NCBI RefSeq assembly: GCF_014649015.1
Contig: NZ_BMSF01000001.1
Location: forward strand, 62,001-126,000
DNA length: 64,000 bases
Origin: Streptomyces narbonensis
GTDB taxonomy: Bacteria > Actinomycetota > Actinomycetes > Streptomycetales > Streptomycetaceae
Direction: 5' to 3'
The position numbers and the translations under genes were made by a program. This document shows, in pieces, positions 8,227 to 17,592 of this stretch (its first letter is position 1; every line of letters starts with the position of its first letter). The notes under the pieces were generated by a model, which had not been told where the DNA came from, did no database searches, and saw only the letters and a program-made list of their open reading frames with translations.

Positions 8227-10550
8227 GCAGCGACGCGACCACCGCCATTCCCCTTCCCCTCCTCCTGGACACCCCCGGGACACCGGACCAGGAGCAGCCC
8301 GCGCACGGCCTGGGCACCTCGCTCCCGCAGGCCGACTCCCGGGCGAAGACCGAGGGCACCTTCCCGTACGCCGCCGACCTGTGGGCCGAGGGCCTGCTCT
8401 GGGCCGCGATCCTGCGCTCCCCGCACCCGCACGCCCGGATCGTCTCCGTCGACACGACGGCCGCGACGGCCATGCCGGGCGTACGGGCCGTGGTGACGGC
8501 CGCCGACGTGCCGGGCGCGGCGACGTACGGCCGCCGCGTCGCCGACCGGCCCGTCTTCGCCTCCGACCTGGTCCGGCACCACGGCGAGGCCCTCGCGGCC
8601 GTCGCCGCCGACCACCCCGACACGGCCCGCCTCGCCGCGGCCGCGATCAGCGTCGAGTACGAACTCCTCGACCCGGTGACCGACCCCGAGAAGGCCTTCG
8701 CCGCCGAGGCCCTGCACCCCGACGGCAACCTGATCCGGCACATCCCGCTGCGCTTCGGCGACCCGGAGGCCACCGGCGAGGTCATCGTCGAGGGCCTGTA
8801 CCGGATCGGCCGCCAGGACCCGGCACCGATCGGCGCCGAGGCCGGCCTCGCCGTGCCCCGCCCCGACGGCGGAGTCGAGCTGTACACGGCCTCGACCGAC
8901 CCGCACACCGACCGCGACCTGGCAGCCGCCTGCTTCGGCCTCCAGCCCGAGCAGGTCAAGGTCGTCGTCACCGGCGTCCCCGGCGCCACCGGAGACCGGG
9001 AGGACCCGGGCTTCCAGATCCCGCTGGGCCTGCTCGCACTCCGCACCGGCTGCCCCGTCAAGCTCACCGCTACGCGCGAGGAGTCCTTCCTCGGCCACGC
9101 CCACCGCCACCCCACCCTGCTGCGCTACCGCCACCACGCGGACGCGGAAGGACACCTGGTGAAGGTGGAGGCGCAGATCCTGCTCGACGCGGGCGCGTAC
9201 GCCGACTCCTCCTCCGAGTCGCTCGCGGCGGCCGTGGCCTTCGCCTGCGGTCCGTACGTCGTGCCGCACGCCTTCGTCGAGGGCTGGGCGGTCCGCACGA
9301 ACAACCCCCCCTCCGGGCACGTCCGCGGCGAGGGCGCGATGCAGGTCTGCGCCGCCTACGAGGCGCAGATGGACAAGCTCGCCGCCAAACTGGGTGTGGA
9401 TCCGGCCGAGTTGCGCATGCGGAACGTCATGGCGACCGGTGACATCCTGCCGACCGGCCAGACCGTGACCTGCCCGGCCCCCGTGGCCGAACTCCTCTCC
9501 GCCGTACGGGACTTCCCGCTGCCGCCGCTCCCCAAGGACACCCCGGAGGACGACTGGCTGCTGCCGGGCGGCCCCGAGGGCGCGGGCGAACCCGGCGCGG
9601 TGCGGCGGGGCGTGGGCTACGCCCTCGGCATGGTGCACATGCTGGGCGCCGAGGGCATGGACGAGGTCTCGACGGCCACCGTGCGGGTCGTGGACGGGGT
9701 CGCCACGGTCATCTGCTCGGCCGTGGACACCGGTTCGGGCTTCTCGACGCTCGCCCGCCAGATCGTGCAGGAGACCCTCGGCATCGACGAGGTGCAGGTC
9801 GCGCCCGTCGACACCGACCAGCCGCCGGCCGGCCCGTCGGCCCACGGCCGCCACACCTGGGTCTCGGGCGGGGCGGTGGAGCGCGCGGCCAAGATGGTCC
9901 GCACGCAGCTCCTCCAGCCGCTGGCCCACAAGTTCGGCATGTCGACCGAGCTGCTCCAGATCACCGACGGCAAGATCACCTCGTACGACGGCGTCCTGTC
10001 GACGACGGTCACGGAGGCGATGGACGGCAAGGAACTCTGGGCCACCGCCCAGTGCCGCCCCCACCCCACCGAGCCGCTCGACGAGGACGGCCAGGGCGAC
10101 GCCTTCGTCGGACTCGCCTTCTGCGCGATCCGCGCGGTGGTGGACGTGGACATCGAACTCGGCGCGGTACGAGTCGTGGAGATGGCCGTCGCCCAGGACG
10201 TCGGCCGCATCCTCAACCCGGCCCAGCTCGCCACCCGTATCGAGGCGGGCGTCACCCAGGGCGTCGGCGCGGCCCTCACGGAGAACCTCCGCACCGCCCG
10301 CGGCCTGGTCCGGCACCCCGACTTCACCGGCTACGCACTTCCGACATCCTTGGATGCCCCGGACATTCGCATCGTGAAACTCGTCGAAGAGCGCGATGTC
10401 GTGGCCCCGTTCGGAGCGAAGGCGGCGAGCGCCGTCCCGGTCGTCACCTCACCCGCCGCAGTGGCCTCAGCGGTGCGCGCGGCGACCGGACGACCCGTCA
10501 ACCGCCTCCCGATCCGCCCCCAGGCGGCCGTCGCCGTGCCCAATTCGTAA
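8223..10550 (+). CDS. Molybdopterin-binding subunit of a xanthine dehydrogenase-like enzyme, active site divergent
   Basis: A 775-residue large subunit of the xanthine oxidase family with the aldehyde oxidase a/b domain (about residues 30-140) and both molybdopterin domains. Many backbone motifs are kept: LWAAILRSPHPHARI, LTATREESFLGHAHRHP, GAYADSSSESL, RTNNPPSGHVRGEG and HTWVSGGAVERA. Several catalytic landmarks are not. The usual GGGFGGK glycine loop reads GATGDREDPG, and the C-terminal GxGE with its catalytic Glu reads FGAKAASAVPVV. The H-x-x-x-E stretch before the first domain reads DPAPIGAEAG. The enzyme may have a different substrate or be catalytically weak. It starts at a GTG overlapping the previous stop. 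Confidence 0.82.
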   Translation: MSSDATTAIPLPLLLDTPGTPDQEQPAHGLGTSLPQADSRAKTEGTFPYAADLWAEGLLWAAILRSPHPHARIVSVDTTAATAMPGVRAVVTAADVPGAATYGRRVADRPVFASDLVRHHGEALAAVAADHPDTARLAAAAISVEYELLDPVTDPEKAFAAEALHPDGNLIRHIPLRFGDPEATGEVIVEGLYRIGRQDPAPIGAEAGLAVPRPDGGVELYTASTDPHTDRDLAAACFGLQPEQVKVVVTGVPGATGDREDPGFQIPLGLLALRTGCPVKLTATREESFLGHAHRHPTLLRYRHHADAEGHLVKVEAQILLDAGAYADSSSESLAAAVAFACGPYVVPHAFVEGWAVRTNNPPSGHVRGEGAMQVCAAYEAQMDKLAAKLGVDPAELRMRNVMATGDILPTGQTVTCPAPVAELLSAVRDFPLPPLPKDTPEDDWLLPGGPEGAGEPGAVRRGVGYALGMVHMLGAEGMDEVSTATVRVVDGVATVICSAVDTGSGFSTLARQIVQETLGIDEVQVAPVDTDQPPAGPSAHGRHTWVSGGAVERAAKMVRTQLLQPLAHKFGMSTELLQITDGKITSYDGVLSTTVTEAMDGKELWATAQCRPHPTEPLDEDGQGDAFVGLAFCAIRAVVDVDIELGAVRVVEMAVAQDVGRILNPAQLATRIEAGVTQGVGAALTENLRTARGLVRHPDFTGYALPTSLDAPDIRIVKLVEERDVVAPFGAKAASAVPVVTSPAAVASAVRAATGRPVNRLPIRPQAAVAVPNS

Positions 10551-10563
10551 CCATGTGATGTCC

Positions 10564-10577
10564 GTTGCTTGTGCAAC
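10564..10577 (+). other. Short inverted repeat between the xdh-like operon and the type VII-associated island
   Basis: GTTGC and GCAAC arms flank a TTGT loop, 13 bp after the molybdopterin subunit stop. It is too weak for a classic terminator and may be an operator for the downstream gene. A -10-like TAGACT lies at 10621-10626, about 45 bp before the ATG of the next gene. Confidence 0.3.
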
Positions 10578-10671
10578 CCGGAGGTGCGCTCTGTCGTCGT
10601 TCCTGACTACAGTGGACTTCTAGACTTGGTAGTAGGACGCGCACAGTTGTTCACACGGGGGAGGACGCGGC

Positions 10672-11145
10672 ATGGAAGCCTCGATTGGTGGGATGGCGTC
10701 CGGGATGCGGGCGCAGGCCGTCAAGTACAGCGCCGACTCCATGGAGACGTTCAGGAAGCAGGTCGAGGGCCTCATCGAGGACCTCCAGGGCTCGAACGCC
10801 GGCCCCGGGAAGTTGAAGGCCGATAATTCGGTGACCCGCACGCAGTTCGGCGGCGGCGGCGCCGCCTGGGGCGAGGCCCAGGGTGCCTACGCGTCGTACG
10901 ACGGGACCCTCTCGCGCCTGGTGGAGCTCTCCAGCCTCCTCAACGACTGCCTGGAGGGCCTGGGGATCGCGGTCGTCGCCTCGAAGAACGGCTTCGAGGA
11001 GATGGACGACGACATCAAGCGCAAGATGATCAACATTCACCAGCGCACCTTCGACGCCAAGGAGAAGGCGGACAAGGAAGCGGGTCGCGGGGCGCCGGAG
11101 AGCGAAGGCAGCACGGGCCTTGAGGATGGCGGCATCTACAAGTAA
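10672..11145 (+). CDS. Small alpha-helical WXG/ESX-like protein
   Basis: A 157-residue protein with no signal peptide or membrane span, predicted to be mainly helical and coiled. It starts MEASIGGMASGMRAQAVKYS. A central Gly-rich FGGGGAAWGEAQGAY turn separates two helical halves, resembling the helix-turn-helix hairpin of WXG100/ESX-type substrates. The C-terminus is acidic and polar (ESEGSTGLEDGGIYK). The ribosome binding site is GGGGGAGGA. The PPE-like protein and mycosin that follow make a type VII secretion link likely. Exact family is not recognised, and partner or secretion status is inference. Confidence 0.6.
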   Translation: MEASIGGMASGMRAQAVKYSADSMETFRKQVEGLIEDLQGSNAGPGKLKADNSVTRTQFGGGGAAWGEAQGAYASYDGTLSRLVELSSLLNDCLEGLGIAVVASKNGFEEMDDDIKRKMINIHQRTFDAKEKADKEAGRGAPESEGSTGLEDGGIYK

Positions 11146-11190
11146 GCGGGTGTCGGACAGAATTTCGGGGACACGGGGAAGAGGCGAGAG

Positions 11191-12747
11191 ATGAGGCCTG
11201 CAGAGGGCGGCGGTGGCGGCGGAACGAACTTCCGCGCCATGTCCCATCAGCAGATGCTGGCGTGGCTGGACGAGGCCAGCAGTTTCTACGTCGGCGACGC
11301 GGCGGAGCGGCTGAAGGCGGTCGGGGATCAGCTGGAGAGGATCGCCGAGGACCTGAGCGCCAGCATGCGGCGCATGGACTGGGAGGGCGAGGCCGAGAAG
11401 GCCTTCGTCGAGTGGGCCACCAACGTGGCCAATTCGACGAAGGGCCTCGCGGACTACAGCAAGGACGGGGCCAAGTGGATGGCGGAGAACTCCTCCGCCA
11501 TCGCCTCGGCGCAGAGCGCCATGCCCCGGTACACCTCCCACGCGTCCGCCAAGGAGAACCTCGAAGCGGCGCTGAAGTACCGCAACGATCCCGACTCCCG
11601 GACGATCGCGAGCAACGCCCGGTCCCAGATGGCCGCGAGCGAGGAGCTCGCCGCCATCGAGGCCAAGGAGGCGGCGAACAAGGAGGCGGCGGCCAAGGAG
11701 ATGGACCGCCTCTCGTCCGCGTACTCGTGGTCGAGCTCCAACATGAAGAACAGTGTTCCTCCGACGTTCCCGCCGCCGCCGGGGGCGTTCGTGCCGGATG
11801 ATCGAGAATTTCGGGACGACTCGTCGTACGTCGGCTCAACTCCGCAGGGCGACAGGTCCACCGGTACGGACACGTCTACGGACAGGTCCACGGGGACGCA
11901 GAGGACCCGTGAGACCGACGCCAACCGGACCACGCCCGACTCGCCGGTGACCCCGCCGACGGGTGACCGGCCCGGCTCGAACGACGTGGTCAAGCCCGGC
12001 GACAGGCCCGACGTCCCGACCGAGGTCAGGCCTGACGTCAAGCCCGACGTGCCCGTGGACCTCGGCATCGACAGCGTGGACACGCTGCCGCCGCAGACGC
12101 CCACCACGACCGGCCCGGGACCGACGCAGAACACGCCGCCGCCGATCACCAAGGACGGCGGTACGCCGCCGTACGTGACCACGGGCATGCCGCCGTTCCC
12201 CTCGAAGAACGGACCGGGTCCGCTGACCTCCACGCCGCCCATCAGCGGTGGCAACGGAAACCCGCGTGGCCCGGTTCCCGGCAGCCAGCGCACCGGTCTC
12301 GGCGTTCCCCGCGAGGGCATCAGCGGCGGACGCCAGGTGCAGAGCACGCAGGGGCGCCCCGCGACCGGCATCCCGCGCAGCACCGTCATCGGCACGGAGC
12401 AGGGCGGGCGTAACGGCACGGGCATGGGCCGCGGCCCGATGGGCGGCGGTATGGGCACCTCCATGGGCGGTGGCATGGGCGCCGGCCAGAACGGCATCAG
12501 CGGCGGTCGTCGACTCGCCGGTGAGACCGGCGGGGTCGTCGGTGGCAAGGCCCAGCGCCCCGGCGCCGCCGCAGGCGCCGGTGCGCGTCCCTTCACGCCC
12601 GGCGGCTCCGGCCTCGTGCGCGGAGCGACGACGCCGGCCGGCCGTGAGCGCGAGGAAACGAACGGAGAGCGTCCCGACTACCTGGTCGAGGACGAGGAGA
12701 CCTGGCAGCAGGGCAACCGCCGCGTGGCGCCGCCCGTCATCGACTGA
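11191..12747 (+). CDS. PPE-like/WXG protein with long Pro/Gly/Thr-rich tail
   Basis: A 518-residue protein. Residues 1-190 are helical: MSHQQMLAWLDEASSFYVGD, then ERLKAVGDQLERIAEDLSAS and MRRMDWEGEAEKAFVEWATN. The W-E-G turn inside a long helical hairpin is the hallmark of the WXG/PPE superfamily. The remaining ~320 residues are a low-complexity Pro/Thr/Gly/Arg tail with GMGGGMG-type runs. Similar PPE-like proteins sit next to mycosin genes in actinobacterial type VII loci. It begins 45 bp after the previous gene and ends 17 bp before the mycosin gene, consistent with one operon. It is a probable secreted or wall-associated substrate (inference). Confidence 0.7.
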   Translation: MRPAEGGGGGGTNFRAMSHQQMLAWLDEASSFYVGDAAERLKAVGDQLERIAEDLSASMRRMDWEGEAEKAFVEWATNVANSTKGLADYSKDGAKWMAENSSAIASAQSAMPRYTSHASAKENLEAALKYRNDPDSRTIASNARSQMAASEELAAIEAKEAANKEAAAKEMDRLSSAYSWSSSNMKNSVPPTFPPPPGAFVPDDREFRDDSSYVGSTPQGDRSTGTDTSTDRSTGTQRTRETDANRTTPDSPVTPPTGDRPGSNDVVKPGDRPDVPTEVRPDVKPDVPVDLGIDSVDTLPPQTPTTTGPGPTQNTPPPITKDGGTPPYVTTGMPPFPSKNGPGPLTSTPPISGGNGNPRGPVPGSQRTGLGVPREGISGGRQVQSTQGRPATGIPRSTVIGTEQGGRNGTGMGRGPMGGGMGTSMGGGMGAGQNGISGGRRLAGETGGVVGGKAQRPGAAAGAGARPFTPGGSGLVRGATTPAGREREETNGERPDYLVEDEETWQQGNRRVAPPVID

Positions 12748-12764
12748 TCAGCGCGAGGAAGCAG

Positions 12765-14012
12765 ATGTCTACCAGCAGTACGCGTCGGAGCCGTGCCCGA
12801 GTGACCGCCTCGGCCGCCTTGGGGATGCTGCTGGTGGGCATCGCTACCGTCCCTGCCCAGGCGGAGGACTTCCGCGCCCAGCAGTGGCACCTGGACGCCA
12901 TGGGCGCCGAGGAGATCTGGCAGCTCAGCACGGGCAAGGGCGTCACCGTTGCGGTGATCGACTCCGGGGTCGAGAAGAACAACCCGGACCTACGCGGTCG
13001 GGTCCTGGAGGGCAAGGACTTCGCGTCGCCCACGGAGTCCGGAAACCAGTTCACCGACTATTCCGGGCACGGCACGGGAATGGCCGGTCTCATTGCGGGC
13101 ACCGGAGCACGTGACGGGGGTCAGGGGGCCTACGGGCTGGCTCCGGGAGTCAAGATCCTTCCGGTGCGTATCCCCGGTCTGGAGGGCGGCGACGCCAGCA
13201 TGGATCAGGGCAGTGAGAACTTCAACCGCTTCGTTCCCCAGGCGATCACGTACGCGGCTGACTCCGGCGCCAAGGTCATCAATGTCTCCCTGGGCAATGC
13301 GAAGGGTTCGCAGGCCCTCACCGATGCGGTGAAGCACGCCCTCGACAAGGGAGCGCTCGTCTTCGCCTCAGTCGGAAACACCGGCGATAAGGGAAACCGG
13401 TTGGAGTATCCGGGAGCGACCCCCGGCGTCGTCGGTGTCGGCGCTTCTGACAACAAGGGGCAGCACGTCCCTACGTCCCAGCACGGCGACCAGGTCGACA
13501 TCGTCGCCCCCGGCAAGGACACCGTGCACGCCTGCGGCGGCGGCACGGGTGTCTGCAAGTCCACCGGCACCAGTGACTCCACCGCCCTCGCCTCCGCCGC
13601 CGCCGCGCTCCTCTGGTCGAAGCACCCCGACTGGACCAACAACCAGGTCCTGAAGGTCATGCTCAACACCGTCGCAAAGCCCGCCGGGGGAGAGGCACGC
13701 AGCGACTACCTCGGGTACGGCGCCATCCGCCCGCTCCGTGCGCTGAAGACGCCCGGCGACCCCGGGCCGGCCGATGTCCGGCCCATCGACGACCTCACCG
13801 AGGTCGCGACCGCCACGCCTTCCGCTCCCGCGACCACGGCCCCGGCCGACCCCGGTCCTGTGGAGACCACCACCGTCGCCCCCGCGCCCGCGCCGCAGGC
13901 CGCGGCCGAGGAAGGCGGGAACACCGGGCTCTGGATCGGGCTCGGGATCGGTGCGGCCGTGCTGCTCGGTGTCGGCGTCGCCGTACCCGTACTCCGCTCG
14001 CGACGGAGCTGA
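12765..14012 (+). CDS. mycP: Type VII secretion-associated serine protease (mycosin)
   Basis: A 415-residue membrane-anchored subtilisin-like protease of the mycosin family. A signal peptide covers residues 1-33 (ending VPAQAED). The catalytic triad is visible: D66 in VIDSGVE, H102 in YSGHGTGMAG and S270 in TGTSDSTALASAAA. A Pro/Ala/Thr-rich linker precedes a C-terminal membrane span (about residues 388-411, IGLGIGAAVLLGVGVAVP) and a short RSRRS cytoplasmic tail. Mycosins are essential partners of ESX systems in mycobacteria, where they stabilise the channel and process EspB. No EccB/C/D/E genes appear in the window, so the membrane channel must be encoded elsewhere. Confidence 0.9.
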   Translation: MSTSSTRRSRARVTASAALGMLLVGIATVPAQAEDFRAQQWHLDAMGAEEIWQLSTGKGVTVAVIDSGVEKNNPDLRGRVLEGKDFASPTESGNQFTDYSGHGTGMAGLIAGTGARDGGQGAYGLAPGVKILPVRIPGLEGGDASMDQGSENFNRFVPQAITYAADSGAKVINVSLGNAKGSQALTDAVKHALDKGALVFASVGNTGDKGNRLEYPGATPGVVGVGASDNKGQHVPTSQHGDQVDIVAPGKDTVHACGGGTGVCKSTGTSDSTALASAAAALLWSKHPDWTNNQVLKVMLNTVAKPAGGEARSDYLGYGAIRPLRALKTPGDPGPADVRPIDDLTEVATATPSAPATTAPADPGPVETTTVAPAPAPQAAAEEGGNTGLWIGLGIGAAVLLGVGVAVPVLRSRRS

Positions 14013-14083
14013 CTCCGTCCCTGCAGCCCAGCCCAGCCCTGCACAGCTGCTGAACAACGTCCGTGACTCACCAGGGGAAGTAG

Positions 14084-14500
14084 ATGTCGTTCGACGAGGA
14101 ATGGGGCCAAGTCCGCAGCGAGAGCGCTGCCATGAGGCTCAACGGCGTGCCCGCCGAGTCCGGCGGAGGCGGCGGTGCCAGTGACTACAAGGTGACCTCC
14201 GCCGACCTCAAGGCCATCGGCAACGAGGCCCAGGAGCTCTTCCACTGGTTCGAGCGGGACGCCTTCCACGCGGGCGCCCAGACGGACACGGCGGCCAAGA
14301 GCCTCGACGGCGACGGCTTCCTGACCGGATCCGCGATGTGGACCATGTGGGACACCTGGCGCGGCCAGTGCGAGACGCTCCTCAGCGCCTGCGCGCACAT
14401 CCACAACCACCTTGAGGACACGGTCCTCAGCCACGCCAACCATGAAGAAGTGCTGGTCACGAACTTCTCCATGTCCACGATCAACGAGCACTTCAAGTAA
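14084..14500 (+). CDS. WXG-like small protein, module copy 1
   Basis: A 138-residue helical protein starting MSFDEEWGQVRSESAAMRLN, then a PAESGGGGGASDYKV glycine hinge and a GFLTGSAMWTMWDTWRGQCE segment. The second half resembles a WXG-type helical hairpin. It shares length, MSF(D/E)(D/E)EW start, glycine hinge, GFLTGSAM block and (D/E)(H/Y)FK end with the protein at 23572-23997, so the two are clear paralogues. A 772-residue protein follows 51 bp downstream. By analogy to LXG effector loci, a small WXG-like helper before a large partner may be a targeting chaperone (inference). Confidence 0.6.
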   Translation: MSFDEEWGQVRSESAAMRLNGVPAESGGGGGASDYKVTSADLKAIGNEAQELFHWFERDAFHAGAQTDTAAKSLDGDGFLTGSAMWTMWDTWRGQCETLLSACAHIHNHLEDTVLSHANHEEVLVTNFSMSTINEHFK

Positions 14501-14551
14501 GCCGACGACGGCACGGCACACGGCACGGCAACGGCTGACGAGGGACGTTTG

Positions 14552-16870
14552 ATGCTGAAGTTCGACCAGGTTCTCCACGCCCGGCTCGGTAGCCTCAAGG
14601 AGGCGGCCACGGTCTGGGGGGAGGCGGTGTCCAAGCTGGAGAAGTCCAAGGAGAAGGCCGACAACGGCCTCAAGGGCAAGGCCGAGAAGGCCGACTGGAA
14701 GGGCGAGAACGCCGGGGTCACCCAGGAGTTCGTCCGGAAGACCGCCAAGGAGTTCGGCGACGCCCTCATCGGCGCGACCAGCATCCGCAACATCCTGCGG
14801 GACGCCGAAGGCGAGTTCCAGGCCGCGAAGACCGAGCTGGAGAAGCTCGTCGCGGAGGCACCCGGCAAGGGCATCCGCATCGACCAGGACGGTGTCGTCA
14901 GCCACCTGATCCACCCTGACCGCCGGTCGAAGGACTACGACGGCCCCAAGCCCGAGCAGGCCGACTTCGAGGCCGTGCGGTCCGCCATCAAGGCCGCGCT
15001 CGACCGAGCGAACAACGCCGACGACGTGGCATCGCGCGCGCTCCGCGGCCTCGTCGGCAACGACCAGAACAACTTTGCCGGCACGAGCTACGACTCGCTC
15101 GCCGCCGCCTCGAAGGCGCAGGACGCCGAGGACGCGCACGCCGCCTACGAGCTGTACAAGAAGGGCGACGACGCCACCCCGGCGGAGATCGACAAGCTCA
15201 ACGCCCTCTTCAAGGCCAATCAGAAGGACCCGTACTTCGCCGAGAAGTTCGCCCTGGAGGTCGGGCCTAAGGGCAGCATGGAGTACTGGGCGGACATGGG
15301 CGACCCGAGCGACGGCTCGCGCCTCGGTGTCGACCACCGCGACAAGCTGAAGGAGCTCCAGACCAACTGGAGCATGACGCTCGCGACCGCCACCCACTCC
15401 ACGAGCCCCGAGATGGAGCAGTGGAAGTCCGACGTCATCAAGGCCGGCGGCGAGCCGATCCAGACGCGCGGCACCAGCCCGTACGGCTTCCAGGTCATGA
15501 GCAACCTGATGCGCGTCGGCGACTACGACGACAAGTTCCTGAAGGACTACGGCAACGGCCTCGTCACCACCGAGCGGAAGATGACGCACGACGGACGGCT
15601 GCCCGCCGACCGTGCCTGGCGGCAGATGAACGGCATGCCGAGCCACCTGAACTGGCAGGGCGGCGACCTCGGCAACGACCCCATGATCGGCTTCATGGAG
15701 GCCCTCGGGCACAACCCCAAGGCGTCGACGGACTTCTTCAACAGCAGCATCGACACCACACCCGAGAACACCAAGGACAACAAGAAGCTCGACCCCTTCG
15801 ACTACTTCACCAAGGACCGCCAGTGGCCCGAGGAGCTGAACGACAAGGGCGACAGGACCAAGGAGCCCGGCTACAACGCGCTCGGCCACGCTCTGGAGTC
15901 CGCGACCACCGGCCATCCGTACGATGCCGAGACCGAGGGTCTCAAGGACGTGCGGACCAAGGAGAACGCGGAGGTCATGCAGAAGGTCGTCGAGCGGTAC
16001 GGCGACGACCCGAAGTACATGCATGAGCAGAAGGGCATCGACGACAGCCTCGGCAAGATGGGCGCCGCCTACATCGACGAGCTGAACCGCTCCCTGGAGA
16101 CGGACAGCGACACGACGATGGAGGAGAAGACGAACTCCCCCTTCGGCAACAACGACGACAAGGGCAAGTCGCGGTTCGGCGAGGAGTTCGACACCGGGCT
16201 GCTCTGGAACCGCGGCGACGCCGTCAACTTCATGGGCATCGTGTCGCAGAGCGAGACCGGGCACTCCACGCTCTCGGCGGCCGAGATGCTGTACACGACG
16301 AGCGTCCTGGACGAGGTCGGCCCCAAGCCCGGCTCCACCTTCGAGGACCGCGACCTCACCGACGCGCGGACGACCCTGCGCATCGGCTCCGAGGCGCAGG
16401 GAATCATGGACGAGTCCCGCATGGCGCAGATCGACAAGGACTACGAGAAGGACTCCGAGGAGCACAAGAAGGCCGTCGGCAAGACGACCGAATGGGTCAA
16501 GTTCGGGGTCGGCGCGGTCGCCGCGGGCGGTGTCGTCGCCCTGACCGGCGGCGCCGGTGGCGTACTCGTACCGCTGGCCGCCGAGACGGTGGGCGGTGCC
16601 GTGGTGACCTTCATCGGCATGGAAGCCGACGACATGGCCGAGAAGTACGAGAAGGACGAGCTGCTCAAGAAGAAGTCGGACGACCTGAAGGACGAGGCAC
16701 TGGCCATGGGCAAGGAGAACTCGCTCAGGCCGGGCATCGCCTACGCGAACGCCCCCGGCTGGAGCGAGCGGGACCGCAACTACCTCGACGAGGAGCTGGT
16801 CAAGTACGTCCGGGACTCGCGTATGCACTCCCGCGACAACTCGCTCCCCGACCCGTACGAGAAGAAGTGA
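14552..16870 (+). CDS. Large type VII-associated protein (DUF6571-like), module copy 1
   Basis: A 772-residue protein without a signal peptide. The first ~110 residues are charged, helical and LXG/WXG-like (WKGENAGVTQEFVRKTAKEF). The middle region is polar, with conserved GHALESATTGH and DSLGKMGAAYIDELN blocks. Near residues 645-690 a hydrophobic stretch (VGAVAAGGVVALTGGAGGVL) could enter a membrane, followed by a Lys/Glu-rich tail. It is paralogous along its length to the protein at 24013-26334. An in-frame TTG directly precedes the chosen ATG. The layout suggests a secreted effector or scaffold of a type VII system. No known toxin active site was recognised. Confidence 0.62.
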   Translation: MLKFDQVLHARLGSLKEAATVWGEAVSKLEKSKEKADNGLKGKAEKADWKGENAGVTQEFVRKTAKEFGDALIGATSIRNILRDAEGEFQAAKTELEKLVAEAPGKGIRIDQDGVVSHLIHPDRRSKDYDGPKPEQADFEAVRSAIKAALDRANNADDVASRALRGLVGNDQNNFAGTSYDSLAAASKAQDAEDAHAAYELYKKGDDATPAEIDKLNALFKANQKDPYFAEKFALEVGPKGSMEYWADMGDPSDGSRLGVDHRDKLKELQTNWSMTLATATHSTSPEMEQWKSDVIKAGGEPIQTRGTSPYGFQVMSNLMRVGDYDDKFLKDYGNGLVTTERKMTHDGRLPADRAWRQMNGMPSHLNWQGGDLGNDPMIGFMEALGHNPKASTDFFNSSIDTTPENTKDNKKLDPFDYFTKDRQWPEELNDKGDRTKEPGYNALGHALESATTGHPYDAETEGLKDVRTKENAEVMQKVVERYGDDPKYMHEQKGIDDSLGKMGAAYIDELNRSLETDSDTTMEEKTNSPFGNNDDKGKSRFGEEFDTGLLWNRGDAVNFMGIVSQSETGHSTLSAAEMLYTTSVLDEVGPKPGSTFEDRDLTDARTTLRIGSEAQGIMDESRMAQIDKDYEKDSEEHKKAVGKTTEWVKFGVGAVAAGGVVALTGGAGGVLVPLAAETVGGAVVTFIGMEADDMAEKYEKDELLKKKSDDLKDEALAMGKENSLRPGIAYANAPGWSERDRNYLDEELVKYVRDSRMHSRDNSLPDPYEKK

Positions 16871-16875
16871 CCGGC

Positions 16876-17538
16876 ATGAGGGCCGCGGTGGCGGGGATCG
16901 GGGCGGCCGTCGCCGTGGCCGTTCTCCTCACGGGCTGCTCCGGCGGCGACGCAGGCGACGGCGCGCAGGAGGCGAAGGGGCTGACGGCGGCCGAGGTGTG
17001 CCGTGGCTTCGCGAAGGACGCGCCCACCGCGGCAGCGCTCAAGGCCGCGATGGGCAGCGAGCGTTTTCGCGACGACTTGTCCGAACCGGACAGGGCTCTG
17101 GACCTCCTGAAGGACGCGACCAAGGCGCCGCCGGCGGATTCGTACCGGCCGCAGCCGGTGAAGTACTGCCGGCTCCTGCCCGCGGAGAGTGAGAAGGACA
17201 GCCTCTCCATCGAGTTCGGTCCGGCTCAGAAGGCCCCGGGGCTGAATTCGGAGCACGCCAAGGTGGTGACCTCCTACGCCTCGGGCCTGCAGGCGTACTC
17301 CTCCTCGGGCATCGGAAGGCTGTACTTCTCCTGCGGTCTCAAGGCGCCGGCCCACGACATCGTCGTCGAGGCGGCCGTCCACGGCCCCGGAGGCGTCCCG
17401 GACACGGACCTGGAGCAGCGCACCCGCCTGATCACGCTCGCCAACGCGGCCGCCCGGCAGGTCTCCGCGGAGCTCGGCTGCGAGAAGGACGGGCTGGCGG
17501 CGGGCGTGCCCTCGCCCACCGCGCACCCGACGTCGTGA
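16876..17538 (+). CDS. Lipoprotein, module copy 1
   Basis: About 220 residues with a lipoprotein signal, MRAAVAGIGAAVAVAVLLTGC, cleaved before the Cys. The mature part has a conserved Cys (EVCRGFAKD), a second Cys in KYCRLLP, a third in FSCGLK and a fourth in ELGCEKD, so two disulfides are possible outside the membrane. An in-frame GTG at 16867 overlaps the previous stop as GTGA and could be the true start; the ATG three codons later gives a more typical signal sequence. It is paralogous to the lipoprotein at 26331-27107. As the third gene of a repeated module it could be an immunity or tethering protein for the large partner (inference). Confidence 0.65.
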   Translation: MRAAVAGIGAAVAVAVLLTGCSGGDAGDGAQEAKGLTAAEVCRGFAKDAPTAAALKAAMGSERFRDDLSEPDRALDLLKDATKAPPADSYRPQPVKYCRLLPAESEKDSLSIEFGPAQKAPGLNSEHAKVVTSYASGLQAYSSSGIGRLYFSCGLKAPAHDIVVEAAVHGPGGVPDTDLEQRTRLITLANAAARQVSAELGCEKDGLAAGVPSPTAHPTS

Positions 17539-17544
17539 GACGCA

Positions 17545-17577
17545 GGGGCGGGGCGAGAGCCGTCCCGCCCCGCCCCC
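17545..17577. terminator. Bidirectional GC-rich terminator between convergent genes
   Basis: GGGGCGGGGCG pairs with CGCCCCGCCCC across a short loop, midway in the 54-bp gap between the rightward lipoprotein gene and the leftward kinase gene. It can serve both strands. Confidence 0.65.
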
Positions 17578-17592
17578 GTCAGCCGCCTCGTC

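Noticed and set aside
10672..17538. Complete type VII secretion locus
   Set aside because: No EccB, EccC, EccD or EccE-like genes are present; only substrates/associated proteins and mycosin are encoded here.
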